DNA of 64,000 nucleotides from Geosporobacter ferrireducens (GTDB taxonomy: Bacteria > Bacillota > Clostridia > Peptostreptococcales > Thermotaleaceae): contig NZ_CP017269.1 of NCBI RefSeq assembly GCF_001750685.1, forward strand, positions 3,513,416-3,577,415. The letters are read 5' to 3'. Below the pieces are notes generated by a model. The model had not been told where the DNA came from and did no database searches. It was given only the letters and a program-made list of their open reading frames with translations. The position numbers and the translations under genes were made by a program. Of the stretch, positions 38,806-47,360 are shown one piece after another (within the stretch, counting starts at the first letter, position 1; every line of letters begins with the position of its first letter).

Positions 38806-39333
38806 ATGTTAAGAAAAAATATACTCACAGCATTACTAATGGCCATCGGTTTTATTTTACGGCAGTTAATCCCTGGCTTAATTGGAGGAATGAAAGGGGA
38901 TATTATGCTCTCTGTGATCTTTGTATCCCTATTAATTAATCGTGAATTTAAAAATGCACTACTGACTGGACTACTGGGAGGCCTGATTACGGCGATGACT
39001 ACTACCTTTCCTGGAGGACAGCTGCCTAATATTATTGACAAATTGATTACCTGCATGGTGATTTATTATATGATTAAAGTACTCAGCAGATTTGAAGGAA
39101 ATCCAGTTATTACAGGTGTTATAGGTTTTGTGGGAACGGTCATCAGCGGAAGTATTTTTTTAGGGGCGGCTTTGATGATCACCGGACTGCCAGCGCCCTT
39201 TACAACACTCTTTTCAGTAGTTGTTCTTCCCACGGCTGTAGTGAACATTTTTATGACCTTGGTGATTTACGGTACGGTAAAGACAGCTATCAAGGTATCT
39301 GGAATTAAGCTGGATACACCAGTAAAAGCTTAG
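38806..39333 (+). CDS. trpP: Tryptophan transporter, TrpP family
   Basis: A 175-residue integral membrane protein with about five to six hydrophobic segments (5-20, 30-45, 50-66, 75-92, 100-122, 130-160). It is the typical length of TrpP/YhaG proteins, thought to import tryptophan. The repeated Gly-rich GLLGGLITAMTTTFPGGQLPN is family-like. The ATG at 38806 is 9 nt after AAGGAG; the TTG at 38800 lies too close. The upstream T-box with a UGG specifier makes the assignment much stronger than sequence alone. Confidence 0.92.
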   Translation: MLRKNILTALLMAIGFILRQLIPGLIGGMKGDIMLSVIFVSLLINREFKNALLTGLLGGLITAMTTTFPGGQLPNIIDKLITCMVIYYMIKVLSRFEGNPVITGVIGFVGTVISGSIFLGAALMITGLPAPFTTLFSVVVLPTAVVNIFMTLVIYGTVKTAIKVSGIKLDTPVKA

Positions 39334-39350
39334 CGCGTTTGCCTTGCTAA

Positions 39351-39400
39351 TGAAACAAAAGAACCATGGATAAATTTTTATCCATGGTTCTTTTGTTTCA
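39351..39400 (+). terminator. Terminator of trpP, perfect 24-bp inverted repeat
   Basis: TGAAACAAAAGAACCATGGA... pairs over 24 bp with 39377-39400 around a 2-nt loop. It is followed by T-rich sequence, 18 bp after the trpP stop. Confidence 0.8.
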
Positions 39401-39473
39401 TTGCATTTAAAATCACCATAGGAAAAATGATAAGGAATTGCTTATCCGTTCTATGAATAGGATTAAAGGAAAT

Positions 39474-39488
39474 AAATGATAATCATTT
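39474..39488. promoter_or_regulatory. Fur-like palindrome upstream of the pdh operon
   Basis: AAATGATAATCATTT (39474-39488), a 7-1-7 inverted repeat carrying the Fur core ATGATAATCATT, about 100 bp before the pdhA start. Only the core matches (about 13 of 19 positions overall), so binding is tentative. Confidence 0.4.
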
Positions 39489-39589
39489 GTACTTAATTTT
39501 ATTTGTCCATCTATAAGTCTTTTTATAAATCTGTTTAAATCTTCAAAAAAAGGCTATATATTTGAAAAAGACATGAAGGAGGGAATTTC

Positions 39590-40678
39590 ATGCTTGTAGA
39601 TCAATACAACCCTTTTGAAGGAAAAATGTTGCAGATATTAGACCAGGAGGGCAATATTACAGATGAGAAACTATTACCGGAGATCCCTGATGAAGAACTG
39701 GTAAGATTGTTTAAAATAATGCTTTATACCAGGGTGATAGACAGAAAGGCCCTAATGTATCAACGACAGGGCAGAATGTTGACCTATGCGCCCAATGAAG
39801 GACAGGAAGCTTGCCAGATCGGTAGTGTATACGCTTTAGAGCAAAGAGACTGGATGGCACCTGCTTTTCGTGAACTGGGAGCATGGCTGACTCGGGGTGT
39901 AGATTTAAAGACCCTATACCTTTATTGGTATGGTAACGAAATGGGAAGCAAGGTATCGGAAGAGATACGAATCCTACCAGTTTCAATACCCATATCCTCA
40001 CAACTGCTCCATGCGGTAGGATTGGCCTACGCTGCAAAAGTAAGAGGATTGGACGAAGTATCTATTGCATATTTTGGAGATGGGGGAACTTCCGAAGGGG
40101 ACTTCCATGAAGCTTTGAATTTGGCAGGTGTATATAAAACCCCTACAATATTCCTTTGCCAAAACAATCAATGGTCAATCTCTGTACCAAAGCATTTCCA
40201 GACGGCCTCCGAAACCTTTGCACAAAAAGCCTATGCCTATGGTTTTAAGGGAATCAAGGTAGACGGAAATGATATTTTCGCTATGTATGCGGCTACGAAG
40301 GAAGCGGTAGACAGAGCAAGAAAAGGTGAAGGACCGACACTGATTGAAGCCTACACCTATAGACTAGGTGCCCATACAACTTCTGATGACCCAACTCGAT
40401 ATAGAGATAACACTGAAGTAGAAGCCTGGCGGGAGAAAGATCCGGTGAAGCGATTTAGAATCTATTTGGAAAAGAGAGGATTATGGGACGAAGAAATAGA
40501 GAAAGCCTATGTGGCAGAAAAGGAAGAGGAAGTAGAACAGGTATTTGCAGATATTGAACAAAACGGAGGCACTGCTTTTGACGATGTATTTATGTACCAA
40601 TATGCGGAAATGACACCCATCTTAAAGGAACAATATGCAGAGTGGAAAGCCTTCTTTCAGGAAAGGGGGATGCTATAA
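39590..40678 (+). CDS. pdhA: Pyruvate dehydrogenase E1 alpha subunit
   Basis: The thiamine-diphosphate subunit that decarboxylates pyruvate. The 362 residues include MLYTRVIDRKALMYQRQGR (43-61), YAPNEGQEACQIG, and the TPP/magnesium motif GDGGTSEGDFHEALNLAGV with CQNNQWSISVP. The RLGAHTTSDDPTRYR phosphorylation-loop-like segment is conserved. The pattern is closer to Bacillus PdhA than to AcoA. The ribosome site GGAGGG precedes the ATG. It heads an alpha-beta-E2-E3 operon and is translationally linked to pdhB (TAATG overlap). Confidence 0.94.
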   Translation: MLVDQYNPFEGKMLQILDQEGNITDEKLLPEIPDEELVRLFKIMLYTRVIDRKALMYQRQGRMLTYAPNEGQEACQIGSVYALEQRDWMAPAFRELGAWLTRGVDLKTLYLYWYGNEMGSKVSEEIRILPVSIPISSQLLHAVGLAYAAKVRGLDEVSIAYFGDGGTSEGDFHEALNLAGVYKTPTIFLCQNNQWSISVPKHFQTASETFAQKAYAYGFKGIKVDGNDIFAMYAATKEAVDRARKGEGPTLIEAYTYRLGAHTTSDDPTRYRDNTEVEAWREKDPVKRFRIYLEKRGLWDEEIEKAYVAEKEEEVEQVFADIEQNGGTAFDDVFMYQYAEMTPILKEQYAEWKAFFQERGML

Positions 40679-41661
40679 TGCCAGTATTAAATAATATTCA
40701 AGCCTTAAATTATGCCCTAATGCAGGAAATGGAAAGAGATCCTTCTATCGTTGTTTTTGGTGAAGATGCCGGCTATGAAGGGGGCGTTTTTAGGGCAACT
40801 GTGGATTTACAGGCCAAATTTGGTGTAGATAGATGCTTTGATACACCGATATCGGAATCTGGTATCGTAGGAATGGCTGTAGGAATGGCCATCAATGGAT
40901 TGAAACCAGTTGTAGAGCTTCAATTTTGCGGATTTACCTATCCTGCATTCAATCAAATCATCAGCCATGTATCCAGAATGAGAAATCGTTCCAGAGGCAA
41001 ATATACGCTGCCGATGGTTATTCGATTCCCCTTTGGTGGAGGTATTCGTGCTTTAGAACATCATTCTGAAAGTCCGGAGGCTTTATTTGCACACATACCG
41101 GGACTTAAGGTGGTAGCACCTTCAACGCCTTATGAAACCAAAGGGTTGTTGTTGGCCGCATTAAGAGATCCAGATCCTGTTATCTTTATGGAGCCAAAAA
41201 GAATTTACCGTGCTTTTAAGCAGGAAGTACCGGAAGAGGACTATGTGATCGAAATCGGAAAAGCCAATATCGTGAAAGAAGGGGAAGATATTACGATTGT
41301 TACCTGGGGAGCAATGGTGAGGGATACTTTGAAAGCTGTAGAGAAAGCCAACGAAAAAGGAATTCATCCGGAGGTAATTGACCTTAGAACGATCTCTCCA
41401 ATAGATCAAGAAACGGTAATTCAATCGGTGAAAAAGACCGGTAGAATTTTGGTTGTTCAGGAGGCAGTAAAGAGTTTTAGTGCTGCTTCAGAGATCATTG
41501 CCTTTGTAAATGAAAAGGCATTTCTGCACTTGGAAGCACCGCCAGCCCGCGTAACCGCACCGGATATTATCGTTCCTTTGCCAAGAGGAGAGCAATTCTA
41601 CATGCCCCATCCCGATATGATTTATGAAAAAATAAATGAAGTCGTAAACTTTTTGACCTAG
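40678..41661 (+). CDS. pdhB: Pyruvate dehydrogenase E1 beta subunit
   Basis: A 327-residue partner of E1 alpha, forming the other half of the thiamine pocket. Conserved blocks are FGEDAGYEGGVFRAT, CFDTPISESGIVGMAVG, PVVELQFCGFTYPAFNQ and FGGGIRALEHHSESPE (active-site His region), ending with PHPDMIYEK. The ATG at 40678 shares one base with the pdhA stop (TAATG); an upstream in-frame start at 40642 lies in pdhA and is rejected. Confidence 0.95.
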   Translation: MPVLNNIQALNYALMQEMERDPSIVVFGEDAGYEGGVFRATVDLQAKFGVDRCFDTPISESGIVGMAVGMAINGLKPVVELQFCGFTYPAFNQIISHVSRMRNRSRGKYTLPMVIRFPFGGGIRALEHHSESPEALFAHIPGLKVVAPSTPYETKGLLLAALRDPDPVIFMEPKRIYRAFKQEVPEEDYVIEIGKANIVKEGEDITIVTWGAMVRDTLKAVEKANEKGIHPEVIDLRTISPIDQETVIQSVKKTGRILVVQEAVKSFSAASEIIAFVNEKAFLHLEAPPARVTAPDIIVPLPRGEQFYMPHPDMIYEKINEVVNFLT

Positions 41662-41673
41662 GAGGGGATATTA

Positions 41674-42951
41674 ATGATTCGTGAGTTTAAGTTTCCGGAT
41701 ATCGGAGAAGGTATCCACGAAGGAATTCTTCTCAAATGGCATGTAAAGGTAGGCGATATGGTGAAGGCAGGAGACCCTTTAGCAGAGGTAGAAACTGACA
41801 AAGTTAATGCAGAACTGCCATCACCTTATGGAGGAAAAGTTGAGGAGCAACTGGCGCCAGTAGGAGGTACGATCCATGTAGGGCAGGTAATTATTAAAAT
41901 CGACGATCAGAGTGATTCGTTTGAGCCTAAAATAGAAGTAGTAGAAGAAGAAAATGCGGGTGTAGTGGGAGCACTGGAGGCATCTTCAAAAGTAATCCCG
42001 TCTAGTGCTGAAGGAAGAAAAAATCCTTCATTTGAGAATGAGAGAACCCAAAAGGTTTTGGCTACACCGGTTGCGCGAAAAATGGCCCATGATTTGGGTT
42101 TGGATATACGTGGCATAAAGGGTACTGGGCCTGTCGGGAGAATTATGAAAGCGGATATTCGAAGAGCGGCAGAGGAGAGCAAAAATCAAGCTGCTCCAGC
42201 CGTAATTGAAGAACCTGTACAAAATTTTGAAGCCATGCAATCTAGAGCTTCCAATATTGAGAGAGTACCTCTTAGTATGATGCGAAAGACCATCGCAAAG
42301 AAGATGGCACAGTCCAAGTATACAGCACCTCATGCTACTGCCATGGATGAAGCGGATGTAACAGACTTGGTGAATTTTAGAAATAAAATAAAAGAAAAAT
42401 TTATCGGGGATTACGGTATTAGCATTACTTTTATGCCTTTCATCATGAAAGCGGTATACTTGGCATTAAAGGAAAATGAAAAGCTCAACAGCTCTTACGA
42501 TGAGGAGCGCCAAGAGCTTTTGTTGAAGAGATTTTATCACCTGGGTATTGCTGTAGATACAGAAGAAGGATTAATGGTTCCAGTTATACAGGATGTAGAT
42601 AAGAAAAGTATCTTTGAATTAGCAAAAAATTTGGAAGATTTTAGTGAGAGGGCGAGAGCAAAGAAACTGAAGCTGGAAGAATTAAAGGGAAGCACCTTCT
42701 CGATTACCAATTATGGAGCAGTAGGTTCGACCTTTGGTGTTCCTGTGATCAATTATCCTGAGATCGCGATTATTGGAATAGGAAAAATTGAAAAAAAACC
42801 AGTAGTTCGGGAAGATAAGCTAGTACTTCGATATATGATGCCACTGTCACTTTCCTTTGACCATAGGATTGTGGATGGGGGCGATGCAGGAAGATTTATC
42901 AACGCTTTAAAAAAATATTTATCAGACCCCTACAAGCTTGCACTGCTGTAA
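41674..42951 (+). CDS. pdhC: Dihydrolipoamide acetyltransferase (E2)
   Basis: The core of the complex; transfers the acetyl group from lipoamide to CoA. The 425 residues contain one lipoyl domain (1-77, Lys in VETDKVNAELPSP), an acidic linker, a peripheral-subunit-binding domain (about 128-163, ATPVARKMAHDLGLD...GPVGRIMKADI) and the catalytic acyltransferase domain (about 200-425), ending with the active-site SFDHRIVDGGDAGRFI. Twelve bp after pdhB, with AGGAGGGG before the ATG. Confidence 0.95.
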   Translation: MIREFKFPDIGEGIHEGILLKWHVKVGDMVKAGDPLAEVETDKVNAELPSPYGGKVEEQLAPVGGTIHVGQVIIKIDDQSDSFEPKIEVVEEENAGVVGALEASSKVIPSSAEGRKNPSFENERTQKVLATPVARKMAHDLGLDIRGIKGTGPVGRIMKADIRRAAEESKNQAAPAVIEEPVQNFEAMQSRASNIERVPLSMMRKTIAKKMAQSKYTAPHATAMDEADVTDLVNFRNKIKEKFIGDYGISITFMPFIMKAVYLALKENEKLNSSYDEERQELLLKRFYHLGIAVDTEEGLMVPVIQDVDKKSIFELAKNLEDFSERARAKKLKLEELKGSTFSITNYGAVGSTFGVPVINYPEIAIIGIGKIEKKPVVREDKLVLRYMMPLSLSFDHRIVDGGDAGRFINALKKYLSDPYKLALL

Positions 42952-42982
42952 AGTAGCAAATTTTTAGAAAGGCGGTGTTCAA

Positions 42983-44356
42983 TTGATATATGATGTTATA
43001 ATTCTTGGGGCCGGACCCGGCGGTTATGTGGCAGCGATTAAGGCTGCACAAATGGGTGGCCGGGTGGCATTGATTGAAAAAGAAGATATCGGAGGGGTAT
43101 GCCTCAACTGGGGTTGTATTCCAACCAAGGCGCTTTTAAAAAGTGCAAGACTTTATGAAGAAATAAAGAAAAGTGATTTTTTTGGTATAGATGGTATTGA
43201 TAAAGATAAGATCCGAGTCAATTGGGAGCAAATGAATACTCGGAAGGATGTTGTAGTAAAGCGGTTAGTAAATGGCGTGACCAATCTACTAAAAAAGAAT
43301 GGTGTAGAAGTTTTTCAAGGAATAGGTAAGCTGCAGGATAAGAATACGGTGGTCGTAGGAGGACAAATATTAAAAGGGAAAAATCTCATTATTGCTACCG
43401 GATCCAGGGCGGTAATGCCTTCAATTGAGGGAATCGAAGAAGCAGCAAAAGCGGGTATAGCGATTACCAGTAAAGAGGCTCTGGGGCTGAAGGATTTGCC
43501 GGCTGAAGTTGTAATTTTAGGTGGTGGAGTGATTGCTGTTGAATTTGCAACCCTCTTTAATGCACTAGGGAGTAAAGTGACGCTGGTTCAACGGTCTGCT
43601 AGAATTTTGACTAATGTTGAAGAAGAATTAGCAGAAGGACTCCAACGGCACCTAATCGATAAGGGTATTGATATTATAACCAACAGTCAAATCAAGAGAG
43701 TACAAGGTAAATCCGTAGTGCTGGAGGTAATGGGCAAGGAAAAGATATGCTATGGTGACAAGATTCTTGTTAGCCTTGGACGCAAGCCAAATACAGATGG
43801 TTTAGAAGTTTTAGGACTAGAAATGGACAAAAACGGCATTCGGACAAATGAAAAATTAGAAACCAATATACCAGGAGTCTATGCAATTGGTGATGTAAAT
43901 GGAAAATACCAATTGGCCCATCTGGCTTCAGCAGAAGGGATTACAGCGGTAGAAAATATATTTGGTCAAGAAAGTAAAATCAATTATGAGATTGTACCTT
44001 CCTGTATTTATAGTTTTCCAGAGATTGCTACCGTAGGTTTGACTGAACAAGATGCAAGGAAACAGGGCTATGATGTTACCATCAGTAAGTTTCCGCTCAG
44101 TGCCAACGGAAAAGCTCTGGCTGAGGGAGAAAGTATTGGTTTCGTCAAGATTGTAGCTGAAAAGCAATATGGGGAGATTTTAGGCGTGCATATTATGGCA
44201 GTTCATGCGACAGATATGATCTCAGAGGCCATTGTGTCCATGCAGATGGAAGGGACCGTATATGATGTAGCCCAGGCAATTCATCCTCATCCGACCCTAT
44301 CGGAAATAATGATGGAGGCAGCTCATGGAGCCATCCATAAGCCTATTCACCATTAA
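42983..44356 (+). CDS. lpdA: Dihydrolipoamide dehydrogenase (E3)
   Basis: An FAD enzyme that reoxidises dihydrolipoamide with NAD+. The 457 residues have the FAD motif GAGPGGYVAAIKAAQMG (10-26), the redox disulfide GGVCLNWGCIPTKALL (Cys about 41 and 46), the NAD motif LGGGVIAVEFA and the C-terminal HPHPTLSEI base His. The start is TTG at 42983, 3-4 nt upstream of the normal MIYDVIILG; AAAGGCGG lies before it. It is last in the operon. Confidence 0.95.
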   Translation: MIYDVIILGAGPGGYVAAIKAAQMGGRVALIEKEDIGGVCLNWGCIPTKALLKSARLYEEIKKSDFFGIDGIDKDKIRVNWEQMNTRKDVVVKRLVNGVTNLLKKNGVEVFQGIGKLQDKNTVVVGGQILKGKNLIIATGSRAVMPSIEGIEEAAKAGIAITSKEALGLKDLPAEVVILGGGVIAVEFATLFNALGSKVTLVQRSARILTNVEEELAEGLQRHLIDKGIDIITNSQIKRVQGKSVVLEVMGKEKICYGDKILVSLGRKPNTDGLEVLGLEMDKNGIRTNEKLETNIPGVYAIGDVNGKYQLAHLASAEGITAVENIFGQESKINYEIVPSCIYSFPEIATVGLTEQDARKQGYDVTISKFPLSANGKALAEGESIGFVKIVAEKQYGEILGVHIMAVHATDMISEAIVSMQMEGTVYDVAQAIHPHPTLSEIMMEAAHGAIHKPIHH

Positions 44357-44377
44357 GAAAGAAGTGTGACAGAAAAT

Positions 44378-44412
44378 AAAGTCCTTCTTTTATTTTAAAG
44401 AAGGACTTTTCC
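44378..44412 (+). terminator. Terminator of the pdh operon
   Basis: A 13-bp stem AAAGTCCTTCTTT / AAAGAAGGACTTT, 6-nt loop, U-run, 21 bp after the lpdA stop. Confidence 0.9.
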
Positions 44413-44488
44413 TATATAAATAAGACTAAATTTTCCCTGTTGTCGCATATATATTAGACAAATAAAGTATAGGACGGAGAGGGAAAAT

Positions 44489-45148
44489 ATGTTGTGGATG
44501 ACAGTCGCCTATTATATGATTGCACTCATGGCTGGGAGCATAGCCTTGAATAATATCTATGTTGCGATACGGACAGACTGCAGGATAACAAAATGGATGG
44601 TAAGCTGCATGATGGTTCTAATAGTTTTCAAATATATAGGAGTGATGCTATTCGGAATGGGTGGGCAATGGTATGTTTTGGAAAAATGGAAAAGGACATT
44701 GCTTTTTTCAGCTATGGGAATTACAACATCTCTTTTTTTTACCATACACTATCTATACGGAAAGAAGAGAACAGCAGCGCACCAGTTGGTTCTGCGTCTC
44801 ATTCCATTGCTTTTATTTTACTGTTTGTTTATTGTAACGGCTAAAGTATCTATAGTCCCTTCAGCTTTTTTAGGCTATGAAATTCGATTGGAGTATTACT
44901 GGAAACTCGGTCTGGGATTTGTTCAAGGGATTGTACTGTTGTTTCTTGTATATTACACATACAAAGCTGCAAGGACGAACCGTGATGAGGAAGCAAGGTT
45001 AAGATTAATATTTCTTACTTTTCCACTAGTCCTGTTCTTATTGGATGGGGCAGCACAAATTATTAATATTCCTTTCTTACAGCCGCTGTCCATTTCTGAA
45101 GTAGTAAGTCTGTTGGCTACAGGATATGGTTTGAGCTACAAAAATTAA
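44489..45148 (+). CDS. Seven-segment membrane protein, unknown
   Basis: A 219-residue protein with about six to seven hydrophobic stretches (7-24, 38-57, 70-88, 100-118, 125-145, 147-164, 180-210) and no recognised catalytic motif. The layout recalls seven-helix sensory N-terminal domains of histidine kinases, but no kinase follows. The ribosome site AGAGGG precedes the ATG. It is transcribed alone and ends before a bidirectional terminator. Confidence 0.65.
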   Translation: MLWMTVAYYMIALMAGSIALNNIYVAIRTDCRITKWMVSCMMVLIVFKYIGVMLFGMGGQWYVLEKWKRTLLFSAMGITTSLFFTIHYLYGKKRTAAHQLVLRLIPLLLFYCLFIVTAKVSIVPSAFLGYEIRLEYYWKLGLGFVQGIVLLFLVYYTYKAARTNRDEEARLRLIFLTFPLVLFLLDGAAQIINIPFLQPLSISEVVSLLATGYGLSYKN

Positions 45149-45213
45149 AGCAAGAATGAAAAACCATGGACTTGGACATGATGAAATATGGAGAGCCCTT
45201 ATTTGGAAATAAA

Positions 45214-45246
45214 AAACTACCTTTATCCTAGAGGTAAAGGTAGTTT
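45214..45246. terminator. Bidirectional terminator before nhaC
   Basis: A 12-bp stem AAACTACCTTTA / TAAAGGTAGTTT with a 9-nt loop between two convergent genes. Confidence 0.8.
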
Positions 45247-45255
45247 GAAAATGGA

Positions 45256-46668
45256 TTAGTTTTGCTTTCCGGTACGGGTGTCTACTTCTGGCAGCTTCTC
45301 CATGGTAATACCGGTGAAACCGTAGAAAATAGATACTAACGGATTAATTAAGTTTAAGAAAGTATAAGGCAGATAAGCGAAAGGATGGATGCCTAAGGTG
45401 CTCATCATGAAGGCACCGCAAGTGTTCCATGGTACCAATGGGGAGGTTAATGTTCCGGAATCTTCAAGGCATCTGGAAAGATTCTTTGGATGGAGTCCAC
45501 GATCTGCGAAGATCTGACGATACATTCTACCTGGTACTACGATAGAAAGATATTGGTCCCCTGTTGTTAAGTTTGTAAAGATACAAGTTAAAATAGTTGC
45601 AGTGACTAATGATCCTGTACTCTTTGCAAAAGCAAGAATTTTTTCAGCGATTACTTCAAGCATACCTGTTTTTTCTAATGTTCCACCAAAGGACATTGCT
45701 ACTAAAATCAGAGAGATTGTCCACATCATACTATCTAAGCCACCACGGGTTAACAGCTCATCAACAGCTTCAATTCCTGTTTCAGAAACAAACCCATAGT
45801 GTGCTGCATCGATGATTTCAGACATGCCTGCACCTTGAAAGAGTGCAGCAAAGATTGCTCCAAGCAGCGTACCTCCAATAAGGCCGGGAATTGCAGGAAC
45901 CTTGAAAATAACCATTGCAATAACAAGAATAGGTGGAAGAAGCAATAATGGGTTAATTGCAAATTGATCCCCTAATGTGTCTAGAATCATGTTGATTCCA
46001 GCTACGTCTAAATCTTGTCCAGCGTATCTGAATCCAATGATACCATATAATACTAATGCAATGATTAAGCTTGGACCGGTTGTAAAGATCATGTGTTTAA
46101 TATGGTCAAATAGATTTGCGCCTGCCATTGCAGGGGCCAAGTTTGTAGTATCAGAAAGCGGGGACATTTTGTCTCCAAAGTAAGCGCCGGATATGATCGC
46201 ACCGGCTACGATAGGGAGTGGAATGCCAAGACCTCCACCAACACCTAGCAATGCAATACCTACAGTACCTGCAGTTGTCCAGGAACTTCCAGTTGCCAAT
46301 GAAACGATCGCGCAAATTAAACAAGTGGCTATAAGGAATATACCTGGAGATAATATTTTAAGTCCATAAAAAATCATTGTTGGCACGATACCTGCCAGAA
46401 TCCATGTACCAATGATCGCACCGATAATCATTAGTATGAGTATAGCTTGCATAGACATTCTGATTGTATCTATGATACCTTCTTCGATATCAGACCACTT
46501 AAAGCCAGCACGGATTGCAATAAGAGATGCTACTACTGTCGCTGCCAGGATCGGCATGTGCGGGTCTCCACCGAATAACATCAGCGTGCTCATCAGTGCT
46601 GCAATCAAGAAAACAATAACAAACATTGCTTCAAGAAAAGTAATTCTTCTAGGAATTCTGTTTTCCAT
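45256..46668 (-). CDS. nhaC: Na+/H+ antiporter, NhaC family
   Basis: Exchanges sodium for protons across the membrane. The 470 residues have about eleven to twelve membrane segments. NhaC-type motifs include GTWILAGIVPTMIFYGL, TGSSWTTAGTVGIAL, GAIISGAYFGDKMSPLSDTTNL and FTNLTTGDQYLSIVVPGR near the end. The ATG at 46668 (MENRIPRR) follows AAAGGGG; an in-frame extension to 46878 is A/T-rich and not conserved-looking. An antiporter plus Firmicutes-type sodium biology suits a salt- or alkali-tolerant anaerobe. Confidence 0.95.
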   Translation of the reverse strand: MENRIPRRITFLEAMFVIVFLIAALMSTLMLFGGDPHMPILAATVVASLIAIRAGFKWSDIEEGIIDTIRMSMQAILILMIIGAIIGTWILAGIVPTMIFYGLKILSPGIFLIATCLICAIVSLATGSSWTTAGTVGIALLGVGGGLGIPLPIVAGAIISGAYFGDKMSPLSDTTNLAPAMAGANLFDHIKHMIFTTGPSLIIALVLYGIIGFRYAGQDLDVAGINMILDTLGDQFAINPLLLLPPILVIAMVIFKVPAIPGLIGGTLLGAIFAALFQGAGMSEIIDAAHYGFVSETGIEAVDELLTRGGLDSMMWTISLILVAMSFGGTLEKTGMLEVIAEKILAFAKSTGSLVTATILTCIFTNLTTGDQYLSIVVPGRMYRQIFADRGLHPKNLSRCLEDSGTLTSPLVPWNTCGAFMMSTLGIHPFAYLPYTFLNLINPLVSIFYGFTGITMEKLPEVDTRTGKQN

Positions 46669-46970
46669 TGGGTATTCCCCTTTCTTAGTTTTATTAGGCC
46701 AATGTTGAATTAAAGTAGTTACATTATAGCATACAAATATCCATAAATTCAAGAAAACGATACCATGTTTTTGAATTTTATGCATTGTGAAAAAATTGTC
46801 GGATGCTGTGATAAAGCGATAAAGAGGCAGTATGCAATGCATATTATCTATAATAAAATGCATAAATATAAAAATCAATGAAACAATTTTTAGAATACTA
46901 AAAAAATGTAGGATAACGTTTTCAATGATAGAGACTGGCCTGAGAGGAAAAACAGGTAGGAGGGAAAAAG
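46669..46970 (-). other. Intergenic region between nhaC and the lysine riboswitch
   Basis: A/T-rich, no gene seen. A short TATGCAATGCATA-type palindrome occurs near 46831-46843, but its role is unknown. The nhaC promoter presumably lies here. Confidence 0.4.
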
Positions 46971-46999
46971 TTGACAGAAAAAAATGGATGTGTTAAAAT
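46971..46999 (+). promoter_or_regulatory. Promoter of the lysine riboswitch/lysC transcript
   Basis: TTGACA (46971-46976), 17-nt spacer, TAAAAT (46994-46999), about 40 nt before the aptamer. Confidence 0.85.
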
Positions 47000-47037
47000 A
47001 CAGAAAAACTTAATAAGTATACTTAAGATTTTTTGGA

Positions 47038-47228
47038 TTGTGTCTTAGAGGTTGCAGTGTATTATCAGTACGGTAGGGGAGAGTGAGGACGTCGTAGATC
47101 CTGCCGGAAAGGAATCATTGCCGAAGCATAGAAATCTGCCTCGATTTCTAGAGCTGGGACTATATTGAACAAATATAGGACTGTCACTGGTAGAGACCCA
47201 TTTTACCAGTGAGGGGCTATTTCACACG
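47038..47228 (+). promoter_or_regulatory. Lysine riboswitch (L-box)
   Basis: A ~190-nt aptamer. Recognisable pieces are TTAGAGGTTGCAG, TCAGTACGGTAGGGG, GAAAGGAATCATTGCCGAAG, GAGCTGGGACTATATTG, GGACTGTCACTGGTAGAGACC and CCAGTGAGGGGCTATTTCAC, with a closing helix TGTG / CACA. It precedes lysC, the first enzyme of lysine synthesis, as expected. Confidence 0.95.
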
Positions 47229-47258
47229 AGGGGAGAAGTCGTATTCTGTTGTTAATAT

Positions 47259-47298
47259 AACAGCTGTGAGTACCTTTTGCGCTCAGGCTGTTTTTTGT
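47259..47298 (+). terminator. Riboswitch terminator upstream of lysC
   Basis: AACAGC-TGTGAG pairs with CTCAGGCTGTT, followed by a long U-run, between the L-box and lysC. Confidence 0.85.
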
Positions 47299-47360
47299 TT
47301 TTGAAACAGACGTGTGAAGCAGTTGGATAAAGATCTGAATTGTATTAGGAGGATGAAGGT

